From: Pyrocephalus nanus
Taxonomy: Eukaryota; Chordata; Aves; Passeriformes; Tyrannidae
Assembly: GCA_038380795.1 (NCBI GenBank)
Contig: CM076264.1
Span: 12,274,001 to 12,338,000, forward strand
Length of the DNA stretch: 64,000 nt
Direction: 5' to 3'
Shown here: piece by piece, positions 48,801-62,675 of the stretch
How the letters are laid out: the number at the start of each line of letters is the position of its first letter
Position numbering within the stretch: the first letter of the stretch is position 1
Position numbers and translations under genes: made by a program
Notes under the pieces: generated by a model
The model's database searches: none
Seen by the model: the letters and a program-made list of their open reading frames with translations, nothing else
Told to the model about the DNA's origin: nothing

Positions 48801-50511
48801 AACTCCACAAAAATCCTAGGATCAGATTACTAAACAGATAATTTTAGCCTACAAAAGACAGCTAAATTAAAAGTTCAAGAAGAAATTCACGCAATGAAGA
48901 CTTGTGAACACAGCTCAGCTCAGGACACTCAACCAGACAAACACATACAAAAAATTTGGGACTAAAGCATATTGTCAGCAAAGCCTTGGACCAACAAGAC
49001 TGAAAAATGCTAAGTACTGCTAGGAGGAGGACAGGGGTAAATTCTCAGCTTGAGTGAGCCACCTATGATCATCCTAATCATAGTACAGATTTCTACTCTT
49101 GATATTCACAAAGAATAATATATATATTTGATGTTGTAAAGGGGATTTATAAGGAAGAGGATAAATACTGCCAGGATTTTTGGCAAAGACACAGAATGGT
49201 GTCTGACAGGTACCTGTGAACTTTGAGCTTTTTTATCTTTGTCACTAGCATGTCACTGCAGAATCTTAAGAAACTCTGTTAAAAGTGTTGAGATTGATCA
49301 TATCAACACTTTTGTGGATAAAACACCAAAGCTGCCACACCAAACACAAAAATCCAAACAACCAGTATCATAAAGCACAGTAATCTGCAAACAAGTAAAC
49401 AAAATGTAAGATACAGGGATGTTTGTATTTCGCTGTAACTGTATCTTATCCAGAAATGTCTCTATTTCACTAAGATAAAAACAGTTAACCTTCCAGTCTG
49501 CAATCACGACCAGTTCGAATACAGTGATATGTTACAAAACCATCAGCGAGGCAACATACTGCAAGTAAAACTGTCCATAAATTCAGAAATTTATTCACAG
49601 AAATAAGGCTGCTGAGACCAGCTCTCCAGGAAGCCTTGGGAAGGTGCTGCATGTTAGCAAGGTCATCAGAATGAAGTAGCAGACCACGGGACTCATCATC
49701 GTTAGCAGACCCCTTCCCATTCCCTTCTCAGTGCACAGCATAGACCTGGTGGTGCTCAGCCATGGGAACACTCTGCTATAACTTGACAGATTCAAGCACA
49801 CTGGCCAGACCTGCCTGAAGTCATTGGCAACATTCATTTTTTAACTAAATTCTCAAACATCACAGAAAATAAGGAAATCAAATCAGTAACAGCTTTTGTA
49901 CGAACACCTCGACGTGCAAAACAAACCCACATCACCCAAAATCAAAACCTTCATAAGCACATTTCTCTGAATGTAACCCCTCAGGATCAGTAAAACTGTT
50001 GCCACACACACAGCAAATGCTAATTGAAACTAAGTATCTTTACCAGATACTGCAGTATCTGTTAGTAGTTCTATAAAGCTCGGCCAGATACACACAATTA
50101 AGTGTAGTGCTATTAAGCACCAGGAAGTGCAAGTATTTTCAACTTCCCAAGCTGGAAACCGCAAAAGCTCTTAGAAAGAAGTATGGAGAAGAACAATGAA
50201 GCCTGCCCTCAAGAAAGGGGAGAATGAGGCAGGAAACCTGCAGAGAAGTAAAAGTGGACAACCTAACCAGTAATTGTTCACTCCAAGTACAATGACCTCT
50301 AAACAAAATAATACACTATCACTGTACAGTACAAAAGCAGTAGCATTTGGCATTTCCACTGCTAAGACAAAGATGTGCCAACACCATCCCTCCTCTTTCG
50401 ATCAAGGTGGAGCAGAGGACTGTCAGCATGCCATGGCTCACATTTGAGGATTTTAGAACTCAAAAATCTCACAATATTTGTATTGTTTCATTTTTAAATA
50501 AATCGTCATAC

Positions 50512-50537
50512 TTAAACCTTAAGTAGTTAAGGTTTAA
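50512..50537. repeat. perfect 11-bp inverted repeat, 4-nt loop
   Basis: TTAAACCTTAA at 50512-50522 is complementary to 50527-50537 around GTAG. Confidence 0.85.
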
Positions 50538-50839
50538 AACCATAATTTATTCCAATCCTAAAGCCATTCATTAGAACAAAAACAAGAGCAGGAGGAAGAA
50601 GGGGAAATACAAAATGGATCCTTGATGATTTAACTGAGAAGCATGAGACACTGTCAACCACATGCAATCAAAATTTAGGGGCTTATAGGCTTTTCAAATT
50701 TTTCAGCTTCTGCTTATCTGCCCTCTCCAATAGTGGCAGATATGTAAACTCCTGAAGGCTGCTAGGCTGGAAAAAAATCCGATTTTTTGGATCTTAATAC
50801 TTAAAGATTAAGCAGTTTAAAATCACCAGGCCTCAAGTG

Positions 50840-53010
50840 CCAGTGCCTAGACCTTTCTCCTGGGACAGGCAGCAGACCTGTCTGCAAAAGCTGTGCCCAG
50901 GTGTTGGATTTTTGATGTCAGCACCAGCAAGAAATGCCCAGAGCCTGGAGACAGGCCACCCAACCAGGAAGATCGAGCTGAAGTGGCCCTCAATAGACAG
51001 ACAGGAGCATCCTCACGTTCACAAGCCCTGGTCCTCATAGGGAACCGCCCAAATGTCTGTTGGAGAGACAACATGGCAGGGCATAAACAACTCATGATGT
51101 TCTTGGAATGTGTTGATCACTTCCTTCCCCAAGTGATAAGAGAAGCCAGTGAGAAGAGGTACAATGCTGGACCTTGTGCTCATAGACAGGGAGGGCCTGG
51201 TGGGGAATGTAAAGCTCCAAGGCAGCCTTGGCTACAGTGACCATGAAATGGTGAACTTCCAAGACCCTCAGGCAATGAGGAGGGCACACAGTGCCCATGA
51301 CTTCAGGAGAGCAGACTTTGGTCTCTTCAGACTTCTGCTTGGTAGAGTATTGTGGACCAAAGCCCTGGAGCCTTGGAGGGGCCTGATAAAGCTGGCTAAT
51401 ATTCAAACATCACTTCCTCCAGACTATTACATTCCCAAGAATAAGAAATCAAGCAACGGGGGTGAGAGACCTACATGGATGAGCAAGAAGTTCTGGCAAA
51501 ACTTAAACAGAAGAAGGAAGGTTAAAGAACGTGGAGAAAGGGAGAGGCCATTTGGGAGTAATATAGGTATGCTGTCTGGTTATGCAGGGACATGACAAGG
51601 AAGGCTAAGGTCTGTTTGGAATTAAATCTGGCAAGAGATGTCAAGGACAACAAGAAGGGTTTCTTCAAGTACATGAGTAGCAAAAGGAAGACTAGAGAAA
51701 TTGTGGGACTCCTGCTGAATGAGATGGGTGCCCTGGTGACAAAGGACACAGACAAGATGGAGTTACCAAATGCCTTCTTTGCTTGAGTCTTTACTGCTAA
51801 GGCCAGCTCTCAGGAATCCCTGACCCTGGAGCAAAGAGAGAAAGTCTGGAGAAAAAAAAAATGTTTAATGGGTTGAGGAGGATAGGGCTAGAGATCACTT
51901 AAGCAAACCTAACACCCACAAATCCATGGACCCTGATGGGATTGCACCCACAAGTGCTGAGGGATCTGCTGTCAGATATTAGTGCTAAGCTATTTTCCAC
52001 CATCTTTGAAAGAAAAGGAGAACACTCATGGACTGGAGGAAAGCCAATGTTACTCCAGTCTTCAAAAAGGGAAAAAAAGAGGACCCGGGAAACTACAGGC
52101 CAGTCAGTCTCACCTCAGTCCCTGGAAGGTGATGGAACAGTTTATCCTGGCCATCACCTCTAAACATGCGGAAGAAGTTAACCAGGAGCAGTCATTACAG
52201 ATTCACCAAGGGGTAATCATGTTTGACCAATCTGACAGCCTTCATTCACAAAATGACTGGTTGGGTAGATGAGGGGAGAGCAGTGCATGCTGTCTGTCTT
52301 GACCTCAGTAAGGTTTTTTACACTGTCTCCAAAAATATCCACACAGGCAAGTTCAGGAAGTGTGAGCTAGGTGAGTGGACAGTGAGGTAGATTGAAAACC
52401 GGCTGAACAGCAGAGCTCAGAGTTGTGATCAGACACAGAGACTGGTTGGAGGCCTGTAGCTCGCAGTGTTCCCCAGTGGACAGTACTGGGTCGGTCTTGT
52501 TCAACTTGTTAAATGATGTGGATGAAGGGACAGAGAGTACTCTCAGCAGGTTTGATGATACAAAACTGGGAGGAGTGGCTGATACACCAGGAGGTTATGC
52601 TGCCATTCAGTGAGACTTGGACAGGTTGGAGGGCTGGGCAGAGAGAAACCTAAAGAAATTCAATAAAGGCAAGTGCAGGGTTCTGCAACCTGGGGAGGAA
52701 TAAACCCAAGCACTGGTAGAGGCTGGAGGGCAACCTGCTGCAAAGCAGGTCTGCGGAGAAGGACCTGGGAGTTCCAGTGGCCAAGACTACCGCAAGCCAG
52801 CAGTGTGTCCTTATGGCCAAGAAGGCCAATGGTATCCTGGGCTGTCAGGAACAGTGCAGTCACTATCTAGAACAGCTGCCCAGAGAGGTTTTGGAGTCTC
52901 CTTCTCTGCAGAAATCCATCTAGATACCAACACATGCAACCTGCATGTTTGGCAGGCAGGTTGGACTAGATCACCTTCAGAGGGCCTTTCCAACCCCAAC
53001 CATTCTGAGT
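50840..53010 (+). mobile_element. CR1 LINE, 5'-truncated and decayed (plus orientation)
   Basis: Six-frame fragments recover CR1 ORF2 in order. First is the end of the endonuclease (NRPNVCWRDNMAGHKQ, LDLVLIDREGLVGNVKLQGS, DFRRADFGLF). Then come KVCLELNLARDVKDNKKGFF and KRKTREIVG, the reverse-transcriptase N-terminus. Next is a frameshifted FKKGKKEDPGNYRPVSLTS-type block, and then FDDTKL, where the catalytic FADD box has lost its alanine. The fragments lie in different frames with stops, and the region between the RT core and the 3' end is shortened. It ends with the typical avian CR1 tail GGTTGGACTAGATCACCTTC and CAACCCCAACCATTCTGAG. It is non-functional. Confidence 0.93.
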
Positions 53011-54780
53011 GAGCAGTTGGAAGCAGCAACAACAGCAATACTGAAATACAATCCAATGAAAACACTGCATTGCAATAGCAATTCACTGACGTACTCCCAT
53101 TCATCTTGCTAATTTTCCAGTTCTTGGGATGGAGGGGGAAAAAGCATGCTGCAATTATTTAACCACAAAACAGTTACTAAGCTCTCCATGCTGCTATAAT
53201 TGACATATAATACTACATAAGACTGTCAACAGTTAAAACACAATGAGTGTCCTCTCCCCCCAAAAAACCAACCCACAGAGGGAGAATGAGAAAACGTTCT
53301 TTGCAGACATGCTGTAAAACAAGAAAAGATATTTTATTAAAGTTTTCAAAAATTCATGTCTTACTGTCTTAAAAACTGAAATGGTTTACATGACTCTATC
53401 TTCCTCCTTCACCACAACAGCTGCTCCAAATATACTTTAAGACTCAGCTATCCTGTGACCTATAGCTGTTTTCTTCATATCAAAGTTATTTCTCACATAC
53501 CAGGAATCACAGCATGATACCACAGAAATTAGATTATACACACGAAGTACAAAAACAATTTTTACCATTGAACTAACAAGGACCTTAGATAGAGTACCTA
53601 ACCAAAAATCCCCAGTAGCCAGAGCCTTTCAGACAAAATGGAAGGTAGAGAGAAACAGGAAAAAAGCTACAACTAAGTTTTTGATAAAAGGATGTCATAC
53701 AAATTGCAAATGGTTGAATCACAGTGCACATGTGAGTGCATTGCTTCCTAGAAAACCTGCATTGCAAAACACTGACACATCTAGCTCCAGATTGGACAAC
53801 CTCCTTTTCACCACAAGCAAACATCACATGGCCCAAATGTACCATCTATTACAAAAGATTATTAAGGAAGAACATTCCAGCCATTGTGAGGTACTGAGCA
53901 GTATCACTGAACAAAACCCAACAAAATTCCAAACACTTGCTCAGAATCATTAGTATCTAGAAAACTAAGCCACTTAAAGGTCAAATTACTTTCCCATGCA
54001 TGGCTCATAACTCTTCCCTTGCTCTCACATGCTGGTTAAATGTCCATTAAGAAAAGGGCAAATCCCTATCATTTTACTAATATTAGTCTGCATTTCAAGC
54101 CATGTCTATGTTTCAAATTTGTAGAGATATCTATCTACTCAATCATTGACACTTTCAGCATTTGTTACTTGTGGCTCACAGAAAGTCAAAAACTCAGAAT
54201 TCCATGTCATTCTGAAGATGCACCAGGATCAGCAAGCTGATGATAAAGCTGCTTTTTGACAAATACTTGGTGCCCTTTGAGGGTCTAATCCTCACCAGTG
54301 CTAACTAAATTTCAGAGTGTGCTGAAGAGCACATCCTCCTTTTCTTTTTACCGTGGTAGGGTTAAAGTCTTAAGCACTGATTGTTTACCACACACAATAC
54401 TCAGAGCAACTTTCCAGGAAAGAAGTGGAAATAACATTCATTGCAGCAGAATACTTCAAAGCAGTTCAGTTTGCCTTTTGTAACTGGAAACAATGTTCTA
54501 CTTTCAAACCGAGCTTTAGACAAACTAAAAATAAAATACAAACTAAAAATTAAAAGATTTCCCTTCACCCTTCTCTTGGTTTGTATGCCTGTTTCAGTCA
54601 TTTCCACAAAGTCCAGTAGGACAAAAGCTAAACCACAGAACAGCACAGGTGTTACAACCATTAAACACATTCTGAAGGTGTTCACTGCCATGAACAATCC
54701 AAAATTTGGGTTTGTAGACTCCAGGGCCTTTACATTTAATGAAGCATTTCTAACCCTATGCAAACTTAGTGGTGAGACCA

Positions 54781-54803
54781 AAACAAACAAACAAACAAAA
54801 ACA
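54781..54803 (+). repeat. (AAAC)n microsatellite
   Basis: About five AAAC units in LIN54 intron 1. Confidence 0.8.
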
Positions 54804-57072
54804 CCAACCCAAAATAACTTTAAATTATTTAATTTTCTGTATTTAATATTAGGAGGCCAATATTAAGGGAATAAGAATCTAAAGTGAATAAACATGTAGT
54901 GAACTTCTCGACTGAAAAAAAAACAACCAAAACCTGAAACATGAGGAGTATTTATTACCAAGCCCAAAAACGGAAAATTTTAGACTTTGAAGTATAGCTT
55001 GAAATAAAGGTCTTTCATTCCAAATTCTGAACACCTCTTGACTGCACAGCTACAGAATAATTAAGAACACACAGTAATATCACATCAAGAACACTCTCAA
55101 AAACAACAAGCATGAAAACTGCCTTCATAGCTTGATATTAAGTTCCTTACAGACTTTCAGGTGTTATCACATTGTGCACCTTTAAGATTAGGCTTGTTGC
55201 CAGCAATTTGAGCACGAGCACATTTTACACGTGTTTATGAGAAAGAGTTCATCACAACAGAATTGTAACCTACCACTTTTATTGACACATTGCCAGCTGG
55301 GAAGAACGATGATTATGCAGTGCACCACATCTACACTATACCTGCACTGCCCAGTTGAAAGTACAATACATAAAGCTCATTTAGTCAAAACAACCCCCCC
55401 ACACACACACTGATTTCAGTTGGGTATTTCATTTCAAATATGGCACAGAACAGAACAGCATTTTGTCCTAAAAACTTAATTCCTTATGTGTCTTATGCAA
55501 CCACATGATTCTGTTCGCAGTTAGGAGCACAAAGAGATGAAAACCAGGTAAAAATCTTAAGACCACAAACCAAATCACAGGGTAGTGATGTCAAGATCTG
55601 AAGAGCAGTGAAAGCAGCTATGACCACTATTGTTTTTTAAACTTATCCTAGACATCTAAGTTGGCTCTTTTAATTTTTGAGTCCAGTGGAGCATTAAAAG
55701 AAAAGCAAAAATAGCTCCAACAGTTATATTGCAATGCTTTGTGAGAAAACATGCTTCTAGCTGCAGATCTCAGCAGCTCCACCAGCTTTAAACATGACAA
55801 CACTTCACAAGTGCAGAATATATTTACTTGCAGAAGGGCTGAGCTGAAGATAAATAACTCACCTGCAGGCAAACTGTGACTTTGTTCAGATGGCAAAATA
55901 CATTATTACCCCCTCCTTCCCACTTTAATCTCTAGATAAAGCATCCCTATGTTATTTTTGCGAAAGCTTATTTACATAACTAGGACTGTGCAATAATGGA
56001 CTGACTTTTGTGGAATTAAATTTTAAATTAAGATTTTGAGTCAGGAGATCAAATTCAATGGGAAAAGTGGGAATTTCAGTGGAATCTTCATCTCTGCCCC
56101 AGAACTACAGGGGCCATTTCAAATGCAGGCTTCTCAGACCTCTGAAGTCTCATGTGACATAACATAAAAGGTTGAAGAGCTTCTGAAACACAAACGAGTA
56201 AGTTTCATTAGGTGTAAGGAAAACCAACAGTTTTGGATAAACACTTCAAAAAACCCCAAAAGCTCACAGACAGGACCAGCCAGAGAGAAGCATTTCAGTG
56301 ACTAGGACCACCATCTCTTACAACCTTTGTTTTCAATATGCTGAAAGTGAGAGTGAGATATTGACACTGCATCTTATTCTGTCCCAGGAGATGCTTTATT
56401 CCAGACAGCACACCAAGGCCACCTAGAAAAAATTCTTCCCATGCACCGTCCATGCTGTTCAATATATCCCTTCCTGTCCTTACAGAATACCATTCCAAAT
56501 TGGACTTCTATGGCAAACATGCTTGATCACCAGTTGGACAAGTCCCCACCACACTGAGCTGACACAGATCCACAACGTTTATCTCATTCTCAGAACCAGT
56601 AAGGGAAGAAAAAATTATATGCCAAGCCTTAACTGCATTTTTCCAGTGAAAAAAGGGTTTTTGGCTTTTTTTATGTAGCAAGATCTAGCTCACAGCTTTC
56701 CTCCCTACTACCTCTAAGACAACTCTGTATACACAAAAGAAGCTTTTGCCAACTGTAAATTCATAATTTGCAAGGCTGGAGATTAACATCGTAATCTGTG
56801 ACGGGATATTAAAGCTGGCCTGCAGCTTGGCAGGTTGTTTGCTGTGACTCAGCTGCCCTTGTTCACAACTACACAGAGGTAAAAGCACCACATATCCACA
56901 GAGCTGGACACACCTGAACCAGAGGGTGTCTCAGCACCTCAGTAAGTTCCTCCAGAATCCAGTTCAGGACATGCAGCCAAGCAGCTCTGTGTCAAACTGT
57001 ACAATCTATCCAAATCAACTGAGCAGCAGCAGTATAACTTATAGGTGACTTTGTGCAAAATGCATCTGCATC

Positions 57073-57112
57073 TGTCCAGATCATAACAGCTCAAGCTCTT
57101 ATGATCTGGACA
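57073..57112. repeat. perfect 14-bp inverted repeat, 12-nt loop
   Basis: TGTCCAGATCATAA at 57073-57086 is complementary to 57099-57112. The loop contains AGCTCAAGCT. It is in LIN54 intron 1. Confidence 0.9.
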
Positions 57113-58975
57113 ACTAAGACCTTATGTTGCAGCCAAAAACAAATAGTAGAAGCAAATGCAACAACTTATGATACCAATGTCCTTAAAGATTCTTTTTTCA
57201 AGAATCCAGGCTATCTAACTTGTCAAAACCTTTTATTCAACCTATTTCTTTTTGCTGAAGTAACCTTCCTGTTCAACAGAAAGAATGAGCCCTTATTTTT
57301 CTCAGTCATTACAGCAGCAACAGTAAAGATTCAAAAGTAGCTTTCCTCTTGCACGTTTTCTGCTTATGTCCTGGGAGAATCCATAGCTCATTTACATTTT
57401 CTCCCACAGGAAAAGAGAAGTGACAAACTTTGCTAATACCACTGTAGGTGCAAAACTGACTACAGCCTTGCTGATCACTTCAGTGTGACCAGTTCACAGC
57501 AGTGGCACCAGAACTCTTCTTTGCAAATGGAAAAAAACTCCACTCTTCATTTAATGTTTCAGACATTAACCCAGCAAATAGACAAAACTTATTTCAAGAA
57601 AAGATAGAATGCACAACATAACAGCAAAAGGCTCATGGTCTCCAGAGATTCTTGACTGCTTGCTAGTGCAAGTGATTTAGAACACCTACCCAAGAAAAGA
57701 AAAAAGAAGCTGCAGAAGTCACTGGTTTGCCTAAGTCAATTTCAAATGGAAAACAAATACCTTAGAGAAACAAATCCTTTCACTGAGTTACTTTATAAAA
57801 AACACCCATAAAATAAAGTGCTAGTAAATTTACTTGTTTGCTGTGTTCTCACCCCTTTTTGCCAAACACAAACAAGCACACATCAACAATTCCAGGCAAC
57901 TGAAATTCACAAAGAGCAATGGCACCAAAAGATAGGAAATGCATTTATTAAGAAACTCTTGACACCAGGCACGTCTTCATTTGTTAGGAAAACCTCCACA
58001 GAAGCTATACCCAAGACTCAGCCTGTACTGCTGGCATATTATCCAGTGAAAGAGCACAACTACACATAGGTGATCTTCCTGTACTACAACTCTCCTAATT
58101 AGTTGCTGTTCTTCAGTTTTGCTATCATTTCAATAATGGGTAAAATTAATTTTATTCATTTCCCATTTTCTTACTCTCACTGACGCTCTACAGTTTGTCT
58201 TTAAAACAGAAAGGTTTGTTTTGTTGTAAAGCAAAGAATTACAAAATCATCAGCACTGTTTTCTCAACAGTCTCTTTTGTTTAAGCTTACTGAGCTACAG
58301 ATCACTTTTAAAAAATACCAGTAATGAAACCAGAAAAATATTAATCCATAAGGACGCTATGATTAACAAAGGTAAGTGAAAAAATTAATCATCTAAGACT
58401 GCAAACTCCCCATATTTGCATATGTAACAGCAGACTGAAAGCAAATCGTTTTAACGCAGTAACAAAATATGTAAGTGGAACACAGACAAAATAATTTCCA
58501 TTTTCTTTCCCATTCTCCACACAGGACAGGGAAGCAGTTTGCCTGCATGCTTCCCAGAGGATCACGGTTCTAGATTTATCAAATACAATACCAGTGGCAA
58601 ACTATAGCAAGAAAAAATCTCCAGCCTTAGTCCTTATAAAACACTGAATATGTAACTAGTGTAAATAGCCAATCTTTCTTTCAACAGTTACAAGGAATAC
58701 TTAGGAAAATATCAGGTGTTCTCTTACTACAAATTAACCATCTATAGTTGCAAAATAGTTCCCAAAGCAACCATACCTTATTTAACCAACGCACACCATT
58801 CCCTTCCCATTACTCTACATGCTGTTAAGTGAACGCTCCCTACCTGACACACCACACAAACAACTGTGCGCAGCAGATCAGAAGAATGGGCAAGGTACAC
58901 AACTTAGCAACTCTTACACGTTCAAATTGAGAGTTATCAAGTGTATATGAGAATTTTATATTATACAGTTAAGGG

Positions 58976-59035
58976 GTTTGGCTTTGTTGTTTTTGTTTTG
59001 GTGTTTGTTTGTTTTTAGTTGTTTTGTTTGGGTTT
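58976..59035 (+). repeat. T/G-rich (GTTT)n low-complexity tract
   Basis: About 60 bp composed almost only of T and G, with irregular GTTT and GTTTT units. Confidence 0.75.
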
Positions 59036-61705
59036 TTCCATGGGAAGACTGATTAAACTCATGTTACCACCGCCATGTTTATAACAGAGGTGATAGCTGC
59101 TTTCTTTTTAAGAATAGACAGAGAAAAACAAACCCAACAAACTTTCTAACCACTTCTCCACATACCAGTTATGAGGAGATCCTTCTTCCCTTGGCAAGTT
59201 CTGGGTAATCTATGTTTCCATTATAATTTTCAAAGGAAAAGCAAAAGCTAAAAAACATTATAAGTCAACAAACTGCTAATTATACACTAACAAAAACAAG
59301 CACCTGATACAATTTTATAGTATTTAATGTCAGAAATATCCTAGCAATACCTTTATTGCACTGCTATTTCAAATAACATCATTTGCTACTTCGACCACTG
59401 TGTGCATGTGATCAGCAGCATTACTTTCCTTATATTTCAATTCCCTGGGTGTATTAAGTCAGCACTACTGCTAAAGGTCTCCTGTCCACCTTTGGCATCT
59501 GCCCATCTATTTCCATACATTTTCCCTCCTCCTTATGCTATCAGCCACCTATGTAGCTGCAAGGGTAGCCCAGATGAAGGAGCCAGGCTGAAGCAAAGCT
59601 AGCCATTCAAACCAAACTGTGGGCTGGCACAGCCCCATTTTCTCCATGCTGCTGACACTGGTGTGCAACCCAAGAAGAAAATTTCTCTACAAAGTAGCAA
59701 GCAAATTCTGGTGAGTCAGTATGCTTGGACAGCTCAGTTCAAAGTTTACCAGCACCAGAATAGCACCAAGGAATCACAACTAAAAGATCTTTTACAAGAA
59801 CAGATACATCTAAAGAAGCTTTTTCAGATAGGCTCCTTGAATCTGTAACAGAAACTGCTGTTACTCCAAAGGAAGAAAACATCCAAAACAGCCAATCCAT
59901 AGAGATGGGGATTGGGTATGTACCTAGAACTTGTACAACAGATAGAAGCAGAGCCCAAAGCTAAGGATGTAACACTCATGCGGATATCAACATGTCTGGT
60001 TGCAAAAGGATGGCTCCTGAAGGGGAATGAGACACAAGCTGAAAGAGTTGAGGAGCCGCTAATCTACATCCAAATGTGGAACACGACAAACCTGAATCTC
60101 TCACATCATGTAGCTGTGCACCCCATCTGATCAAGGGATTATTCCATCAGTCTTATTCTTTCTTATGTAAGACAATTTTTTTCATACTTCTAGTGCTGTC
60201 AAGTGAGCAAGCTAGGTCACTTTGTACTCAAAGCCACATGCTGCTTACTGGCTTTCTAAGCAACTGAGGAAACCAAGCTACTCAAACATAAGGCCAGGCA
60301 AAATACAAACCCTCAAATCAAGAATTCAGGAATTGTTTTCCTCTTCTCACTGAGAGCTCCTGAAACTAATAATAATAATAAAAATCCCCAAACAATCGTG
60401 AGTTTGTCCCCTAGGTAGTTGCCATAAAGTACCCCATAGTACCATCCTACTGTCACAGTACAAAAACTGTAGGATATTCCGATGTGCTTCTGACAGCACG
60501 TAAAGAAGAAAGAACCACATCTATAGCATAGGAAAGGAACAAGTGACAAATAAAGAAGCATAGTTCTTTGCTGGAGCAGAAATCAAAACACACATCACCC
60601 CCAATCTACCTTAGGGTTTTTTTTCCCCCCTCCTTAAATATTTTTCAAACAAATATAAGGGAAAAGAACCTAAGGGGCCTTTGACTGCTTTTCCAAACCT
60701 AAAATATCCCAATGTGTGAGATAATAATGGCTCTAAGGCTGAAATCTGACAGCTCTTTTCACCACACTTCATATCGACCTGTGGTTCGCAAACAGTAAAC
60801 CTGAAAGCAGTTAAACCTTTTTGAGAATTCTGGCTGAACTGCTCAGAGCATTCAGTTACCAACTATCTGAGATTGAACATTACAGGACTATAAGCAAACC
60901 ACACATCAGCAGATCGTTTTTGATACATAATCTGAACAACCAACCTTGCACAACAAACTTTCCAAGCTTACAGCATTACAACAAGCATGAAGTAGTTTTT
61001 AAACAACTTAGAGAAGCTGGGCTGTATTTTTCTAACACACTCTCTAAGCCAGCCTTTAAAAGTGCTTGGCCTACAGAGCAATACAGCCACACATCTCTGT
61101 AGATTCATACCAGGCATGTAATCACTGGTTACGGCTTGCTGACAGATATGTAAACTGGATGTCTTGAGGAATAAAAGGATTCCACTGACAGAAGAAATGT
61201 TTTCAGCTCATAACTCACTATTCTTCTTGCCTCCCATAAGCCAAAAGCTATTGTGAATAAGCTGCCATGTGCACAATTATTCACTGCCTGTTTGTTATTG
61301 CCAGCTGTATGTAAACATTGCAAAGAATACTTCACATTATTTTTCTATGTTCAATATTTCCTATAATAACTGTAATATATTTAAAGCAACTGTTCAGAAG
61401 GATGAATCTAATAAAAGATCATTTAAACATCTGTTCTTTCTTCACTGGAAATCTTAGGTATGAGAGCTTTCTCACTATATTCCAGTGGACAGTTGCACAT
61501 GCTCTGGATGCCACAGTGCTTTCCAGAACCCAAAACCTCAATACCAAGCGTTACATAATTAGTACACAACATGCTTCAAAGTCAAGGTCACAAATAATTA
61601 ACGACACATTCTGAATGCAAATCACAGAATTACAGATACCTCATAACACACAAGAGTGGTGACGAGAGAAGCTGGGACCATCCCAACAGGTGGTCCAGTG
61701 ACACT

Positions 61706-62205
61706 TACAGAATCACAGAGTCGTCAGGATGGGAAGAGACCTCTGGAGATCATCTAGTCCAAACCCCCTGACCAAGCAGGGTCACCTGGAGCAGGTGACA
61801 GAAATGCATGCAGGTGGGTTTGGAATGTCTCCAAAGAGGGAGACTCCACAACCTCCCTGGGCATGTTCCAGTGCTCTGCCACCTTCAACATAAAAAAGTT
61901 CTTTACCATGTTGAGGTGAAACTTCTTTTGTTTTAGTTTATGGCCATTGCTTCTCATCCTACTGCTAGGCACCACCAAAAAGAGTCTGGCACCATTCTCT
62001 TAGCACCTGCATTTGAGATGTTTATATGTACTAATTGGATCCCCTCTCAGTTTTCTCCAGACCAAACAGGCCCAGCTCCCAAAGTCTCTCTTCATAAGAG
62101 AGATGCTCCAGACACCTCATCATCTTTGTGGCCTCTGCTGGACCCTCTCCCGTAGCTCCTTTTCCTTGTTGACCTGAGGAGTCCAGGACTGGACAGGCTC
62201 TCCTG
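61706..62205 (-). mobile_element. CR1 LINE 3' fragment (minus orientation)
   Basis: Reading left to right is the reverse of a CR1 3' end: CATCTAGTCCAAACCCCCTG, GAGACTCCACAACCTCCCTG, TTCCAGTGCTCTGCCACC, GATCCCCTCTCAGTTTTCTC and CTCTTCATAAGAGAGATGCT. About 500 bp remain, with the 5' part missing. It abuts the LIN54 CpG island on its right. Its orientation is opposite to the other CR1. Confidence 0.92.
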
Positions 62206-62655
62206 GAGCTCGGGGGCTGTCCAGGGTCGGACAGCGGTGCGCTCAAGGCACAGGTGCGCCCTGACACCCTGAACGAGCCAAGGAAGCGCCGCACTCGCCG
62301 CGCGGGGCAGTGCCCGGGCCATCGCCCCGCTGACACGGGCGGGACGCGCTCACCGCCCGGCACCGAGCCCGGCGCGGCCCCGGGGGCTCCTGGGGGCGGC
62401 TCGGGCCCCTCTGGCAGCCGGTCCGGGTCGCAGCCCGGTCCCCGGGGTGGCCCTGCGCGGTGTCCCGCGGGCCGGAGCAGCCGGGCCCCGCCGGCCCCGG
62501 GCCCTGCGCGACGAGCCTCGGCGGCCGCGGGCCCTGCGCGGAGCCGCTACCGCGGCCGCTGCCCCCCCACCCCCCCCCCACCCCGTGCCCCTCGGGCTGG
62601 GTCTCACCTGGCGGGGGCGGCCCAGGCCCGTCAGCGCCGGCGACCGCCGCCGCTT

Positions 62656-62661
62656 TTCGAA
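62656..62661. promoter_or_regulatory. TTCGAA, CHR-like (TTYGAA) hexamer
   Basis: A palindromic match to the LIN54 recognition consensus, 48 bp inside the 62608 first-exon option. A single hexamer is weak evidence. Confidence 0.25.
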
Positions 62662-62666
62662 AGATC

Positions 62667-62675
62667 CGCCATTTT
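62667..62675 (-). promoter_or_regulatory. YY1-type motif (AAAATGGCGG)
   Basis: CCGCCATTTT on the plus strand reads as AAAATGGCGG in LIN54 sense. This motif is common near transcription starts of CpG-island genes. Confidence 0.4.

Larger units (their letters stand above)
45851..62607 (-). other. LIN54: LIN54 intron 1 (about 16.8 kb)
   Basis: This intron joins the noncoding first exon in the CpG island to the coding exon at 45,850. It contains a degraded CR1 copy (50,840-53,010), the tail of a second CR1 (61,706-62,205), two hairpins and simple tracts: AAAC near 54,781, GTTT near 58,985-59,035, and AAT near 60,370. I recognised no other gene in it. Confidence 0.6.

Noticed and set aside
51149..52613. 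several ORFs of 60-148 codons on the plus strand
   Set aside because: They are decayed pieces of the CR1 element, not separate genes.
54401..54790. 129-codon minus-strand frame and its 141-codon plus-strand partner
   Set aside because: It is in LIN54 intron 1, with no recognisable family and no splice or coding support.
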